A stretch of DNA of 57,515 nucleotides. Source: Rubrivivax sp. Lineage in GTDB: Bacteria > Pseudomonadota > Gammaproteobacteria > Burkholderiales > Burkholderiaceae_C. The position numbers were made by a program, and so were the translations under genes. The stretch covers positions 1 through 57,515 of the forward strand of contig JAEUPE010000093.1 in NCBI GenBank assembly GCA_016790435.1, given 5' to 3'. Below, piece after piece: positions 41,929 to 50,914 of this stretch; positions within the stretch are counted from its first letter, which is position 1; every line of letters starts with the position of its first letter. Under the pieces are notes generated by a model. The model saw only the letters and a list, made by a program, of their open reading frames with translations. It had not been told where the DNA came from and did no database searches.

Positions 41929-43926
41929 ATGACCACGACTGCGCCGCTTTCCGCTGCACCACGGGCCCCGCAGGCGCCGGAGGCCGACTCCGTGGAGCGC
42001 GAACAGCTGCGCATGCTGTTCGAGCACATGGCGGTCGGCACGTTCCTGGCCACCGCGTTCGCGATCCTGCTCGCCGCCCACCTCTACGACGTCATTCCAT
42101 CGGGCCAGCTCTGGACGTGGTTGGGCCTGAAGCTGGGCGTCGCGCTGCCGCGCATGGCCCAGCTTGCGCTCTACAGGCGCCGGCGCATCGCCGACCCCCA
42201 GCGCTGGCTGTGGATCACGTGCGCGCTGCTGGCCGCCGACGGCCTCGTCTGGGGGCTCGGCGGCCTGTGGTTCACGCAGGGACCGATGGTCGAGGCGGCC
42301 GTCGTCGCGGCCTGCCTGTGCAGCGTGGCCTGCGTGGCCACGTTCGGCTTGCAGGTCAGCTTCAAGGCCACGTCGGCCTACGTCGTGCCGATGATGGCGT
42401 TCACGGCCATCGGCATGCTGGCGCGCGGCGCCGACCTCGGCCTCGTCCCGTCTGCCGGGCTCGCACTCGTGCTGCTGTTGATGTTGAGCACCGCCAAGCG
42501 CGCCGAACGGCGCTTGCTGGAGGTGTTCCACCTGCGCTTGCTGGCGCAGCAGATCGCCGAGGAGCGGGCCCAGGCCGTGGTGGTTCTGGAGGGCCACAGT
42601 GAGCAGAAGTCTCGCTTCCTCGCCACCGTCAGCCACGAGGTGAGGAGCCCGCTGCACGGCATCATCAGCCTGGCAGAACTGCTGGACCACGAGGTCGCCG
42701 AACCCTCGGCGCGGCACAAGGTGGAGCTGATCACGTCGACCGGCCGGCACCTGCTCACGCTCGTCAGCGACTTGCTGGACATGTCCAAGATCGAGGCCGG
42801 CACGCTGCGCCTGGACCCGAAGGTGTTCGACCTGTCCGCGGAGCTTGCACAGTTCGCGACGCTGTACGAGGTGCGGGCACGGCAGGCGGGCATTCATCTG
42901 CACACCCGGTTCATGTTCCCGACGCCGTTGCGGGTGGTAGGAGACAGCGGACGCGTGCGCCAGGTGCTCGACAACCTGGTGAGCAATGCGATCAAGTTCA
43001 CTCCGCGCGGCGGGTCGGTCAGCCTGACCGTCACGCTGTTCGCGGAGCGCGGCGTGGAGTTCGTCGTCTCCGACACCGGTCCAGGCATCTCGAAGGCCGA
43101 TCAAGCGCGGCTCTTCCGGCCCTTCGAGCAAGGTTCCGCCGCTCCCGAGAAGGCGCGCGAGGGCGCCGGCCTGGGCCTCGCCATCGCGCGCGACCTCGTC
43201 GCCTTCATGCAGGGCCACTTGAGCTGCGAGAGCGAGGTCGGCCACGGCTCGAGCTTCCGTTGCCTGCTTCCGCTGCCTCTTGCGCCCACGGCCGCGCCCA
43301 TGAACTCGCCCACGGCCGCGCTCATGACCGCGCCTGTGGCCTCGCCCACGGCGTCGACCATGGCCGCGGCCGCAGCCGAGCCGCAGGCCAAGCCGGGGAT
43401 GCCCGCCCATCCGGTGCGGCCGGCGGGGCCTTCGACCCTGGCGCTCGTCGTCGATGACGACGAAGTGAGCGCCCTCGTGGCCTCGGCCGCGCTGCAACGC
43501 GCCGGGTGGACCGTCGAGGTCGCGCACGACGGCCGTGTCGCGCTCGAACGATTGACTTCAGCCCTGGGGCGGGAACGACCCCGGCTGGTGCTGATGGATT
43601 GCGGACTGCCCCAGCTCGACGGCCTGGAAACCACCCGCCAGGTGAGGGCCTGGGAGACGCGAACCGCCATGCGGCCCGTGCGCATCGTGGCGCTGACCGG
43701 CCGGGCGACACAAGAGGACCGCGCCGCTTGCCTGCAGGCCGGCATGGACGACGTGTTCACCAAGCCGTTCTCGATGGCTGCGCTCGCTGAAGCGGCCACC
43801 CGCCACGCCCCCAGCGATGCCAGTGATGCCAGCGAAGCGCGGCGCCCGGCGGCTCGTGAGCGGCGCGACGCCGCCGCCGTCGCCGCGCCGGTGTCCGGCG
43901 ATCAGGACGCGCCGGTCGCCCGCTAG
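41929..43926 (+). CDS. hybrid sensor histidine kinase / response regulator
   Basis: This 665-residue inner-membrane hybrid kinase has about six membrane helices in residues 34-190 with short loops, and a short helical linker. The HisKA domain carries the H box FLATVSHEVRSPLHG (H236). The ATPase domain has the N box N353, G box DTGPG (382-386) and GAGLGLAI. After a repetitive Ala/Pro/Thr linker (450-500) comes a REC domain with LMDCGLPQLDG (phospho-acceptor D557) and K612. The sensor is membrane-embedded, with no periplasmic domain. There is no output domain and no partner response regulator gene in sight, so it probably signals through a phosphotransfer protein elsewhere. The start at 41929 has GGAG 15 bases upstream; ATG 41818 is less likely. 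Confidence 0.92.
   Translation: MTTTAPLSAAPRAPQAPEADSVEREQLRMLFEHMAVGTFLATAFAILLAAHLYDVIPSGQLWTWLGLKLGVALPRMAQLALYRRRRIADPQRWLWITCALLAADGLVWGLGGLWFTQGPMVEAAVVAACLCSVACVATFGLQVSFKATSAYVVPMMAFTAIGMLARGADLGLVPSAGLALVLLLMLSTAKRAERRLLEVFHLRLLAQQIAEERAQAVVVLEGHSEQKSRFLATVSHEVRSPLHGIISLAELLDHEVAEPSARHKVELITSTGRHLLTLVSDLLDMSKIEAGTLRLDPKVFDLSAELAQFATLYEVRARQAGIHLHTRFMFPTPLRVVGDSGRVRQVLDNLVSNAIKFTPRGGSVSLTVTLFAERGVEFVVSDTGPGISKADQARLFRPFEQGSAAPEKAREGAGLGLAIARDLVAFMQGHLSCESEVGHGSSFRCLLPLPLAPTAAPMNSPTAALMTAPVASPTASTMAAAAAEPQAKPGMPAHPVRPAGPSTLALVVDDDEVSALVASAALQRAGWTVEVAHDGRVALERLTSALGRERPRLVLMDCGLPQLDGLETTRQVRAWETRTAMRPVRIVALTGRATQEDRAACLQAGMDDVFTKPFSMAALAEAATRHAPSDASDASEARRPAARERRDAAAVAAPVSGDQDAPVAR
43285..43332 (+). 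repeat. 24-bp tandem repeat in the kinase linker
   Basis: A unit beginning CCCACGGCCGCGC recurs with a 24-base period (43285 and 43309), followed by a degenerate copy. It encodes the Ala/Pro/Thr/Met linker between kinase and receiver domains and probably arose by slippage. Confidence 0.55.
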
Positions 43927-43967
43927 CACGGCACTCGAGGCATCCGAGGCACTCGGGGTCGCGCGGA

Positions 43968-45632
43968 TCAGCCTTCGGCGGGCCTGCGCCCCAGCCAATC
44001 GCCCACCAGGGCCTCGTAACCCGCCGCCGCGCGCAGCAGCGCAGCATCACCGAGCGGCCGGCCGATCAGCTGCAGGCCCATTGGCCATCGCCCGTTGGCA
44101 TGGAAGCCCGCCGGCACGCTGATCGCCGGCAGCCCGGCGAAGGTGGCGTAGATGGTCACCTCCATCCAACGGTGGTAGGTGTCCATCGTGCGGCCGGCCA
44201 CCGTCTTCGGCCAGTCCCACTGCAGGTCGAACGGCCACACCTGCACCACCGGCAGCGCCAGCAGGTCGAAGCGCTCGAAGAGCCGGGTGACGAGGTGGTT
44301 GTGGAAAGTGCTGCGCACCTGCGCCGCGCGCATGAACGTGCCGAAGTCGAGCGCCTGCGCCTGGTCGTACTCCCACAGCGCCTCGGGCTTGATGTGCTGG
44401 CGAGCATCGGGCCGCAGCGCCAGCTGTGCCGCCACGCTGGGCGCCACGAGCGCACGGCGCCACATCAACCAGGCCTCCCACACGGCCTCCGGCGGGTAGC
44501 CGAAGCCATTCGGCCCGTCCCGACCATTCGCGCCGAGCGGCTCCACCGCCGCGCCCGCGGCTTGCATGCGCGCCAGCGCCGCCTCGCAGGTGGCGAGGAT
44601 GCCGGGCTCCATCGGCAGGTGGCCGCCGAGGTCGCCGAGCCAGCCGATGCGCAGGCCCTTGACGGTGGCTTCCTTGGCGCTGGGCACATAGCTGCGCGGC
44701 TCGGCGGCGAGCGAGAGCGGCACGCGCGGGTCGTGCCCGGCCTGCGTGGACAGCAGCGCGGCGAGGTCGCTCACGGTGCGGCCCATCGGCCCGTCGGTGC
44801 CCAGTTGGCTCACCCAGAGCTCGGGCTTGGGCCAGGCAGGCACGCGGCCCTGGCTCGGGCGCAGGCCGAAGACATGGTTCCAGCCCGCGGGGTTGCGCAG
44901 CGACCCCATGAAGTCGGAGCCGTCGGCCACCGGCAGCAGGCGCAGCGCCAGTGCCACGGCGGCGCCGCCGCTCGAGCCGCCGGCGCTCACGCCCGGGTCC
45001 CAGGCGTTCGGCGTGCGGCCGAAGAGCGGGTTGTAGGTGTGCGAGCCCAGGCCGAGCTCGGGCATGTTGGTCTTGCCGATGACGATGGCGCCGCTCGCCT
45101 TCATGCGCTCGACGTAGAGGCTGTCCACCTGCGCCACCGCATCGGCGAGCAGCGGGCTGCCGAAGGTGGTGGGCAGGCCCTGCGCATGGCCCGTGTCCTT
45201 GATGGCCTGCGGCAGCCCGTGCATCCACCCGCGCGAGCCCCAGCGGCCGCGGTGCCGGCCTTCAGGGCCGGTGAGCTCGGCATCGCAGCGGTCGGCCTCG
45301 GCCAGCGCCTGCTCGTCGGGCACGAGGTTGACGAGCGCATTGGCGCGCGGGTTGAGGCGGTGGATGCGCGCCAGATAGGCCTGCATCACCTCGCGGCAGG
45401 AGAGCGCGCGCGCGTGAATGGCGCGCGAGAGCGAGATGGCGTCGAGGGACGTGATGTCGTCGGCGGGGTCACCGGGCATGCGATCTGGGGTCCGGCCGGC
45501 CCGCTGCGCCGGGCGGTGGCCCGCTGGGGTGTCGGCATGGTCGGCCAGGTGGGCGGCCACCGTGGAGGCATGTTCGGCCGGCTTGGCCGCCCGGACGAGG
45601 ACGCCGGGGCGCGTGTCGCCTTTCATCGTCAT
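43968..45632 (-). CDS. amidase (amidase signature family)
   Basis: This 554-residue enzyme carries the Ser-cisSer-Lys triad: K145 in AIKDTGHAQG, cis-serine S220 in SAGGSSGG and nucleophile S244 in FMGSLRNPAG. The family hydrolyses amides, nitrile-derived amides or cyclic imides. The nucleophile loop reads GSDFMGSLRN rather than GTDTGGSIR, so its specificity probably differs from its neighbours. The first about 50 residues are a non-conserved extension. ATG 45632 overlaps the stop of the upstream amidase by 4 bp, indicating one operon; an ATG at 45641 and a later one are alternatives. It is the third of three consecutive amidases. Confidence 0.9.
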   Translation of the reverse strand: MTMKGDTRPGVLVRAAKPAEHASTVAAHLADHADTPAGHRPAQRAGRTPDRMPGDPADDITSLDAISLSRAIHARALSCREVMQAYLARIHRLNPRANALVNLVPDEQALAEADRCDAELTGPEGRHRGRWGSRGWMHGLPQAIKDTGHAQGLPTTFGSPLLADAVAQVDSLYVERMKASGAIVIGKTNMPELGLGSHTYNPLFGRTPNAWDPGVSAGGSSGGAAVALALRLLPVADGSDFMGSLRNPAGWNHVFGLRPSQGRVPAWPKPELWVSQLGTDGPMGRTVSDLAALLSTQAGHDPRVPLSLAAEPRSYVPSAKEATVKGLRIGWLGDLGGHLPMEPGILATCEAALARMQAAGAAVEPLGANGRDGPNGFGYPPEAVWEAWLMWRRALVAPSVAAQLALRPDARQHIKPEALWEYDQAQALDFGTFMRAAQVRSTFHNHLVTRLFERFDLLALPVVQVWPFDLQWDWPKTVAGRTMDTYHRWMEVTIYATFAGLPAISVPAGFHANGRWPMGLQLIGRPLGDAALLRAAAGYEALVGDWLGRRPAEG

Positions 45633-47131
45633 GCCGCCCACGCCAGCGCGGGCGGCTCGAAGCGGCGGTACTCGCTCTCGAGCCAGCGTGCGAAGGCGAG
45701 CACGTCCATGTCACCGAAGGCGGGGCCGACGATCTGCGCGCCCACGGGCAGGCGCAGCGCGGCGCTCGTGTCCTCGCGCGCCAGCTCCAGCGGCACCGCG
45801 CAGGCCGGCAGGCCGACGATGCCCGGGTAGCCGGCCCAGAAGAGCGCGTCGGTGGTGGGTTGCATCAGCGTGCGGCCGTCGGCAGTGCGGACGGGGATCA
45901 GCCGCTCCCAGCGCTCGCCCTGCTGGTTCTGCACGAAGGCCGGTGTGGTGGCGGTGGGGCAGATGAGCAGGTCGAAGCGCTCGAAGAACGCCGCCCATTG
46001 CCGGCGCAGGAGGTCGCGCCGCTGGTCCACCTGCACCCACTCGCGGTGGCCGGTGGTGGTGCCGCGGTCCATGCGCGCGGGGTAGCTCGTGTCGCCAGCG
46101 GCGTAACGCGGCGCGCGCGCCTGCGCGGCGGCGAAGTCGGCGTCGGTGAAGCGCGCGCCCGTGGCGGCGCGCAACAGGTGCAGGTACACCGCGTGCGCCT
46201 CGGCGCTGTCGACCGGGCGCGCCTCCTCGCTCACGGCCACGCCCTCGCGGCGCAGGAAGTCCGCCAGCCGCGCCAGCGCCTCGCGCACCGGCGCATCGAC
46301 ACGTGCCTGGGCATCGTCGCTCACGATGGCCACACGGCAGCGCCGGGGCGGCGTACCGCGTGTCGGCCAGGCCAGCGGCACGCGGCCCATCGGCGTGTAG
46401 GTGGTGAGCGGCTGGCACAGCACCTCCATCGCCAGCGTCAAGTCGAAGGCGCTGCGCGCCAGCGGGCCGACGGCGGCGATGTCGAAGTTGTCGGCGATGG
46501 GCACCGGCGTCAGCTCGTGCCCGGCCTGCGGCACCACGCCCCAGGTGGGCTTGAATCCCCACACGCCGCAGTAGTGCGCCGGGTTGCGGATGGAGGCGCC
46601 GATGTCGCTGCCGAGCTCCAGCCCGGTGAGGCCCGCGGCCAGCGCGGCCGCGCTGCCACCCGAGCTGCCGCCCGGCGTGCGCGAGAGGTCCCACGGGTTG
46701 TTCGTGGTGCCGTACACCGGGTTGAAGCTCTGCCAGTCGGCCAGCGACACGGGCACGTTGGTCTTGCCGAAGACCACGGCGCCGGCCGCCTTGAGCCGGT
46801 GCACGGTGACGGCGTCGTCCTTGGCGCGGTTCTCCGCGAAGGCCGGGTAGCCGTACGTGGTCGGCAAGCCGGCGACGTTGAACGATTCCTTGACCGTCAT
46901 CGGCACGCCGTGCAGCGGGCCCCAGCTCACGCCGCGGTCGAGCGCGGCATCGGCCTCGTGCGCTCGCTCACGGGCCCGCTCGGCGTCGAGCACGGGCACG
47001 GCGTTGAGGCGTGGGTTGAGTCGCTGCACGCGCGCCAGGTAGTGATCGAGCAGTTCGAGGGCGCCCACTTCGCGGCGGCGCAGACGCCGCGCCAGTTCGT
47101 GCGCGGGCAGGAAGGCGATGTCCAGGGTCAT
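45629..47131 (-). CDS. amidase (amidase signature family)
   Basis: A 500-residue amidase with K81 (MTVKESFNVAG), S156 (RTPGGSSGG) and nucleophile S180 (GSDIGASIRNPAHYCG). The overall layout, with GLPTTYG and GKTNVPVSLADWQ, matches amide or indoleacetamide hydrolases. Its stop overlaps the start of the next amidase and it begins 52 bp after the previous one, so all three are probably co-transcribed. It is cytosolic, with no signal peptide. Confidence 0.92.
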   Translation of the reverse strand: MTLDIAFLPAHELARRLRRREVGALELLDHYLARVQRLNPRLNAVPVLDAERARERAHEADAALDRGVSWGPLHGVPMTVKESFNVAGLPTTYGYPAFAENRAKDDAVTVHRLKAAGAVVFGKTNVPVSLADWQSFNPVYGTTNNPWDLSRTPGGSSGGSAAALAAGLTGLELGSDIGASIRNPAHYCGVWGFKPTWGVVPQAGHELTPVPIADNFDIAAVGPLARSAFDLTLAMEVLCQPLTTYTPMGRVPLAWPTRGTPPRRCRVAIVSDDAQARVDAPVREALARLADFLRREGVAVSEEARPVDSAEAHAVYLHLLRAATGARFTDADFAAAQARAPRYAAGDTSYPARMDRGTTTGHREWVQVDQRRDLLRRQWAAFFERFDLLICPTATTPAFVQNQQGERWERLIPVRTADGRTLMQPTTDALFWAGYPGIVGLPACAVPLELAREDTSAALRLPVGAQIVGPAFGDMDVLAFARWLESEYRRFEPPALAWAA

Positions 47132-47183
47132 GGCGTGGGGCGCCCGTGGCGGTTCGGCAAGGGATGAAGGCGAGGCTGGGAGG

Positions 47184-48728
47184 TCACAAGCGGGCCAGGT
47201 CGGGCCGGAGGATTGGCATCACGCTCTCGAAGGCGCGCGCGGCACGCAGCACCAGCGCGTCGCCGAACATCGGGCCGACGAACTGGATGCCGATGGGCAG
47301 GCCCTCGCTCGTGAGTCCGCAAGGCAGCGTGCAGGCCGGCTGCTGCGTGAGGTTGAAGGGGTAGCTGAAGGGCGTCCAGCCAAGCATCGTCTTCGGGTCC
47401 ATGTCCTGGTGGCCGGCCGGCTTGGCGTCGAAGGCAGGCACGGCCACGGTGGGCGTGACGAGCAGGTCCCACTGCTGCATGAACTGGCGCATGTGCGAGC
47501 CGAGCGCGCCGCGCCGCAGGTGCAGGCGCTGGATGTCCAGCGCGCTGAACTTGGAGCCGAGCGCCGCCTCGGCGGCGAAGTCGGGGTCGGTCTTCGCCTG
47601 CTGCTCGCGGCTGAGCGTGTTCCACAGCGTCCACGAGCCCACGAACCACAGGCCGGTGGTGATGTCGAGCGGGTCCTCGAAGCCGGGATCCACCTGCTCG
47701 ACGATGGCGCCCAGTTCGGCCAGCCGTTGCACGGCCGCGGCGCAGGCCTCGGCCACCGCGGGGGGCACGGCCATCGCATAGCCGAGCGTCGGCGACCAGG
47801 CCACGCGCAGGCCGCGGATGCCGTCTTCGAGGCCGACGCTGTAGTCGTGCGCGCCGTGCGGCGTTTCGGGCGGCAGGCTGGTCCAGTCGCGCGCGTCGGG
47901 GCGCGTGATGAGGCTCATCACCAGCGCCGCGTCGCGCACGTTCATCGTGTGCGGACCGAGGTGCGCCACGGTACCGAAGGGCGACAGCGGGTACGCCGGC
48001 ACGCGCCCGAAGCTCGGCTTCAAGCCGAAGTTGCCGCAGAAGGACGCGGGGATGCGCACGCTGCCCGCGCCGTCGGTGCCGATGGACAGCGGCGCCATGC
48101 CCGAGGCCACGGCCGCGGCGCTGCCGCCCGAGCTGCCACCGGGCGACTTGAGCCGGTTCCACGGGTTGCGCGTGATGCCGGTCTTGGGCGAGTTTGTCTC
48201 GCCCTTGCAGCCGAACTCGGGCGTGGTGGTCTTGCCCACGAGCACCACGCCGCCTTCGCGCAGGCGCGCGGTGACCGGAGCGTCCACGTCCCAGGGCTGC
48301 TTCGGGTCGACAGTGTGGCTGCCGCGCAGCGTCGGCCAGCCCTTGGTGAGCACGAGGTCCTTGATGGACGCCGGCACGCCGTCGAGCACGGAGAGCGGCT
48401 CGCCGCGCATCCAGCGTTCTTCGCTCGCCTGCGCGGCGGCCAGCGCCGACTCCGGGTCGAGGTGGCAGAAGGTGTTGAGGCGCGGGTTCAGGCGGTCGAT
48501 GCGCGCCAGCACCGCCCGCGTGGCCTCCACCGGCGAGGCGCTTCGGCTGTGGTACAGCACCACCAGGTCGGCCGCGGTGAAATCGGCGAGGTCGGTGGCG
48601 CGGGGCCGCAGCTCGCCGCCGACGAAGCTGGTGGTGGTCGTCGGGCCTTTGCGCGGGCCGGCCGTTGCGGCGGCACCGGACGAGGCAGCCACGGCGGCCA
48701 GCGAGGGGCGGGTGGGGTTCGCAGGCAT
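47184..48728 (-). CDS. amidase (amidase signature family)
   Basis: This 514-residue amidase heads the three-amidase operon. The triad is K123 (ASIKDLVL), S199 (SPGGSSGG) and S223 (GTDGAGSVRIPASFCG). An N-terminal extension of about 35 residues is rich in Ala/Thr. Acid-rich spacers and GKTTTPEFGCKGETNSP are typical of the group that includes 6-aminohexanoate-cyclic-dimer hydrolase and related linear-amide hydrolases; the real substrate is unknown. GAGGAG precedes the ATG by about 10 bases. It diverges from an M81 peptidase gene, 232 bp away. Confidence 0.92.
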   Translation of the reverse strand: MPANPTRPSLAAVAASSGAAATAGPRKGPTTTTSFVGGELRPRATDLADFTAADLVVLYHSRSASPVEATRAVLARIDRLNPRLNTFCHLDPESALAAAQASEERWMRGEPLSVLDGVPASIKDLVLTKGWPTLRGSHTVDPKQPWDVDAPVTARLREGGVVLVGKTTTPEFGCKGETNSPKTGITRNPWNRLKSPGGSSGGSAAAVASGMAPLSIGTDGAGSVRIPASFCGNFGLKPSFGRVPAYPLSPFGTVAHLGPHTMNVRDAALVMSLITRPDARDWTSLPPETPHGAHDYSVGLEDGIRGLRVAWSPTLGYAMAVPPAVAEACAAAVQRLAELGAIVEQVDPGFEDPLDITTGLWFVGSWTLWNTLSREQQAKTDPDFAAEAALGSKFSALDIQRLHLRRGALGSHMRQFMQQWDLLVTPTVAVPAFDAKPAGHQDMDPKTMLGWTPFSYPFNLTQQPACTLPCGLTSEGLPIGIQFVGPMFGDALVLRAARAFESVMPILRPDLARL

Positions 48729-48960
48729 CTCGGGATCTTCTCCTCTGCCCCTGTCGGGTCAGGCCGGGGATTGCCCTAGAAGCCCGTTCGGTGGTGCAGG
48801 TGTCGTGGCCGCGCGGGCGCCTTGAAGCCGCGGCGCGGTTCAGGCCAGGGCCGCATCTGCGTTGTCGACCCGGAGCAGGCCGGCGCCGGGCGGGGAAGCA
48901 TTGTCGGGCGGCGCCGCGCTTGCGGCATCATCCGGGCACCCCCTAGGAGGCACATCCAGC

Positions 48961-50463
48961 ATGAAGCTCGTCATCGCCCAGATGAAGCACGAGACCAACA
49001 CCTACTCGCCGGTGCCCACGCCGCTGGCGCGGTTCGCTACCGGCGCCGCCGTGCCGCCCGAAGGGGCCGCCGCCGTGGCAGCCTACCGCGGCACCGGCTC
49101 GGCGCTCGGCGCCTTCATCGAGCTGGCCGAGGAGGCGGGCGCCGAATACACCGTGCCCATTGCCGCCAGCGCCTGGCCGAGCGGGCCGGTGCACGACGCC
49201 GCCTTCGAGCACATCGCCGGCCGCATCTGCGACGCCGTGGCCCAGGGCTGCGACGCGGTGCTGCTCGACCTGCACGGCGCCATGGTCACGCAGACGTTCG
49301 ACGACGGCGAGGGCGAGTTGCTGCGGCGCGTGCGCGCCATCGTCGGGCCGAAGGTGCCCATCGGCGTGGCGCTGGACATGCACACCAACCTGTACGACGC
49401 GATGGGCGCCAACGCCACCGCCATCGCCGGTTACCAGACCTACCCGCACATCGACATGCACGCCACCGGCCTGCGCGCCGGCCGCGCGGTGCTCGCTCAG
49501 CTCGCGGGCAAGGCGAAGCCGACGATGGCCTGGGGCCGCAACGCCATGCTGCCGCACGTGATGCGCCAGGGCAGCGCCGACTCGCCCAACCGCGAACTGC
49601 AGGCGCGCTGCCAGCAGATGGAGGCCGAGGGCGCGCTGTGCGCGAGCCTGTTCGTGGGCTTCCCGAACGCCGACATCCGCGACGCCGGCCTCTCGGCCGT
49701 GGTCGTCACCGACAACGACCCCGCGCTGGCGCGTCGCTGGTGCGACGAACTGCTGGCGCTCGCCTGGGAGCAGCGCGAGAAGTTCGTCTACCGCATCGAG
49801 CCGCTGGCCGAGTCGATGCGCCGCGCGCAGGCGCTGGCCGCGACGAAACCCGCGGCCGGTGGGCCGATCGTGCTGCTCGACCACAGCGACAACTGCGCCA
49901 GCGGCGGCACGATGGACACGATGACGGTGCTCGGCGCCATCCTCGATGCCGGCCTCGAGGACGTGGCCGCGTTCGCCATCTACGACCCCGCGGCGGTGCA
50001 GCAGATGGTGCGCGCCGGCGTTGGCGCCGACATCACGCTGTCGCTCGGCGGCAAGCTGGACATGCCGGCGATCGGCCTGAAGGGCCAGCCGCGCACCGTG
50101 AGCGGGCGCGTGCGCTTCCTGAGCGACGGCCGCTACCGCAACCGCGGCCCGATGGCGCGCGGCGAGCAGGGCGACATGGGGCCGAGCGCCGTGCTCGACA
50201 CGGGCCGCGTGCAGATCGTCGTCATCAGCGACCACGTCGAGCCGCACGACCTGGCGGCGTTCACTGCCGTGGGCATCGCGCCTGAGACCAAGCGCTTCGT
50301 GATGCTGAAGAGCCGAGTGCACTGGCGCGCCGGCCTCGGCTCGCTCGCGCAGGCCGTGGTCGAGTGCGCCGGCACCGGGGTGTGCACGTCGGACTATGAC
50401 CTGCTGGCGTTCAAGAAGGTGCGCCGGCCGATCTATCCGCTGGACGCGGCGGCGGCCAAGTAG
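48961..50463 (+). CDS. M81 family metallopeptidase (MlrC-like), second copy
   Basis: This 500-residue protein is a paralogue of the one at 30083. It carries AQMKHETNTYSPVP, LLDLHGAMV, ALDMHTNLY (metal-binding), YQTYPHIDMHATG and DHSDNCASGGTMDTM, and ends with a domain containing LKSRVHWRAGLGSLA. It may hydrolyse linear peptides, as MlrC does, or other amides. AGGAGG lies 9 bases before the ATG at 48961. It sits head to head with three amidase genes, so the set could degrade one class of amide or peptide compounds. There is no signal peptide. Confidence 0.93.
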   Translation: MKLVIAQMKHETNTYSPVPTPLARFATGAAVPPEGAAAVAAYRGTGSALGAFIELAEEAGAEYTVPIAASAWPSGPVHDAAFEHIAGRICDAVAQGCDAVLLDLHGAMVTQTFDDGEGELLRRVRAIVGPKVPIGVALDMHTNLYDAMGANATAIAGYQTYPHIDMHATGLRAGRAVLAQLAGKAKPTMAWGRNAMLPHVMRQGSADSPNRELQARCQQMEAEGALCASLFVGFPNADIRDAGLSAVVVTDNDPALARRWCDELLALAWEQREKFVYRIEPLAESMRRAQALAATKPAAGGPIVLLDHSDNCASGGTMDTMTVLGAILDAGLEDVAAFAIYDPAAVQQMVRAGVGADITLSLGGKLDMPAIGLKGQPRTVSGRVRFLSDGRYRNRGPMARGEQGDMGPSAVLDTGRVQIVVISDHVEPHDLAAFTAVGIAPETKRFVMLKSRVHWRAGLGSLAQAVVECAGTGVCTSDYDLLAFKKVRRPIYPLDAAAAK

Positions 50464-50544
50464 GCCGCGCTTTGCTTGACCCGGCGGAGCTCTGCGGCTC
50501 CACCGCGGCCGGAAATCCGCACGGTCCGCCGGACCTGCGGCCCG

Positions 50545-50562
50545 GCTCGGGAGGTCCCGAGC
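50545..50562. terminator. near-perfect inverted repeat between convergent genes, possible terminator
   Basis: GCTCGGGA (50545-50552) and TCCCGAGC (50555-50562) are separated by only two bases in the gap after the second M81 gene and before the end of the convergent small gene. A second stem, GGAGC/GCTCC, lies at 50486-50501. No T-tract follows either, so a bidirectional terminator is only suspected. Confidence 0.35.
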
Positions 50563-50586
50563 GCTGTTACGCGCTCTCGGGCGCTC

Positions 50587-50778
50587 TCAGGCGCTGACCG
50601 GCCTGGCGTAACGCGCTTCGAGCGCCTTCGCGTCGGTAAGGCGCAGCGTCACCAGCATGCGTTCCCACCACGTGAGGGTCTGGATGCGGCCGTCCGAAAG
50701 CCGCAGCACCGTGCCGAGGATCGGCTCGTCCTCGATCCTCGATTCCTGGAAGTCCGTGCTCAAGAACGGGGGTCTCAT
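50587..50778 (-). CDS. small hypothetical protein
   Basis: A 63-residue protein, MRPPFLSTDFQESRIEDEPILG..., ending with ...TWWERMLVTLRLTDAKALEARY. It appears mainly beta then helical. The ATG at 50778 follows GAGGTG by 8 bases; the frame continues upstream to 50868. It is preceded by a TAAAAT box. No family was recognised. Confidence 0.55.
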   Translation of the reverse strand: MRPPFLSTDFQESRIEDEPILGTVLRLSDGRIQTLTWWERMLVTLRLTDAKALEARYARPVSA

Positions 50779-50846
50779 CTTCAGCACCTCGCAGCGGTTG
50801 TGTGGCGCCGAAGGTGGCGCCGGGAACGCGACATGTAACGGCCCGT

Positions 50847-50852
50847 ATTTTA
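50847..50852 (-). promoter_or_regulatory. TAAAAT -10-like box
   Basis: On the minus strand TAAAAT matches the sigma-70 -10 consensus at 5 of 6 positions, unusual in this GC-rich DNA, and lies about 70 bases before the start of the 63-residue gene. No good -35 is seen at 16-18 bases; TTGCGT stands only 10 bases upstream. Confidence 0.35.
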
Positions 50853-50914
50853 GGTCGCTGCGACGCAACCTTGGGCGCCTGGCTGCGGGGTCGGATCGGT
50901 CCTAGGGGTTTTGG

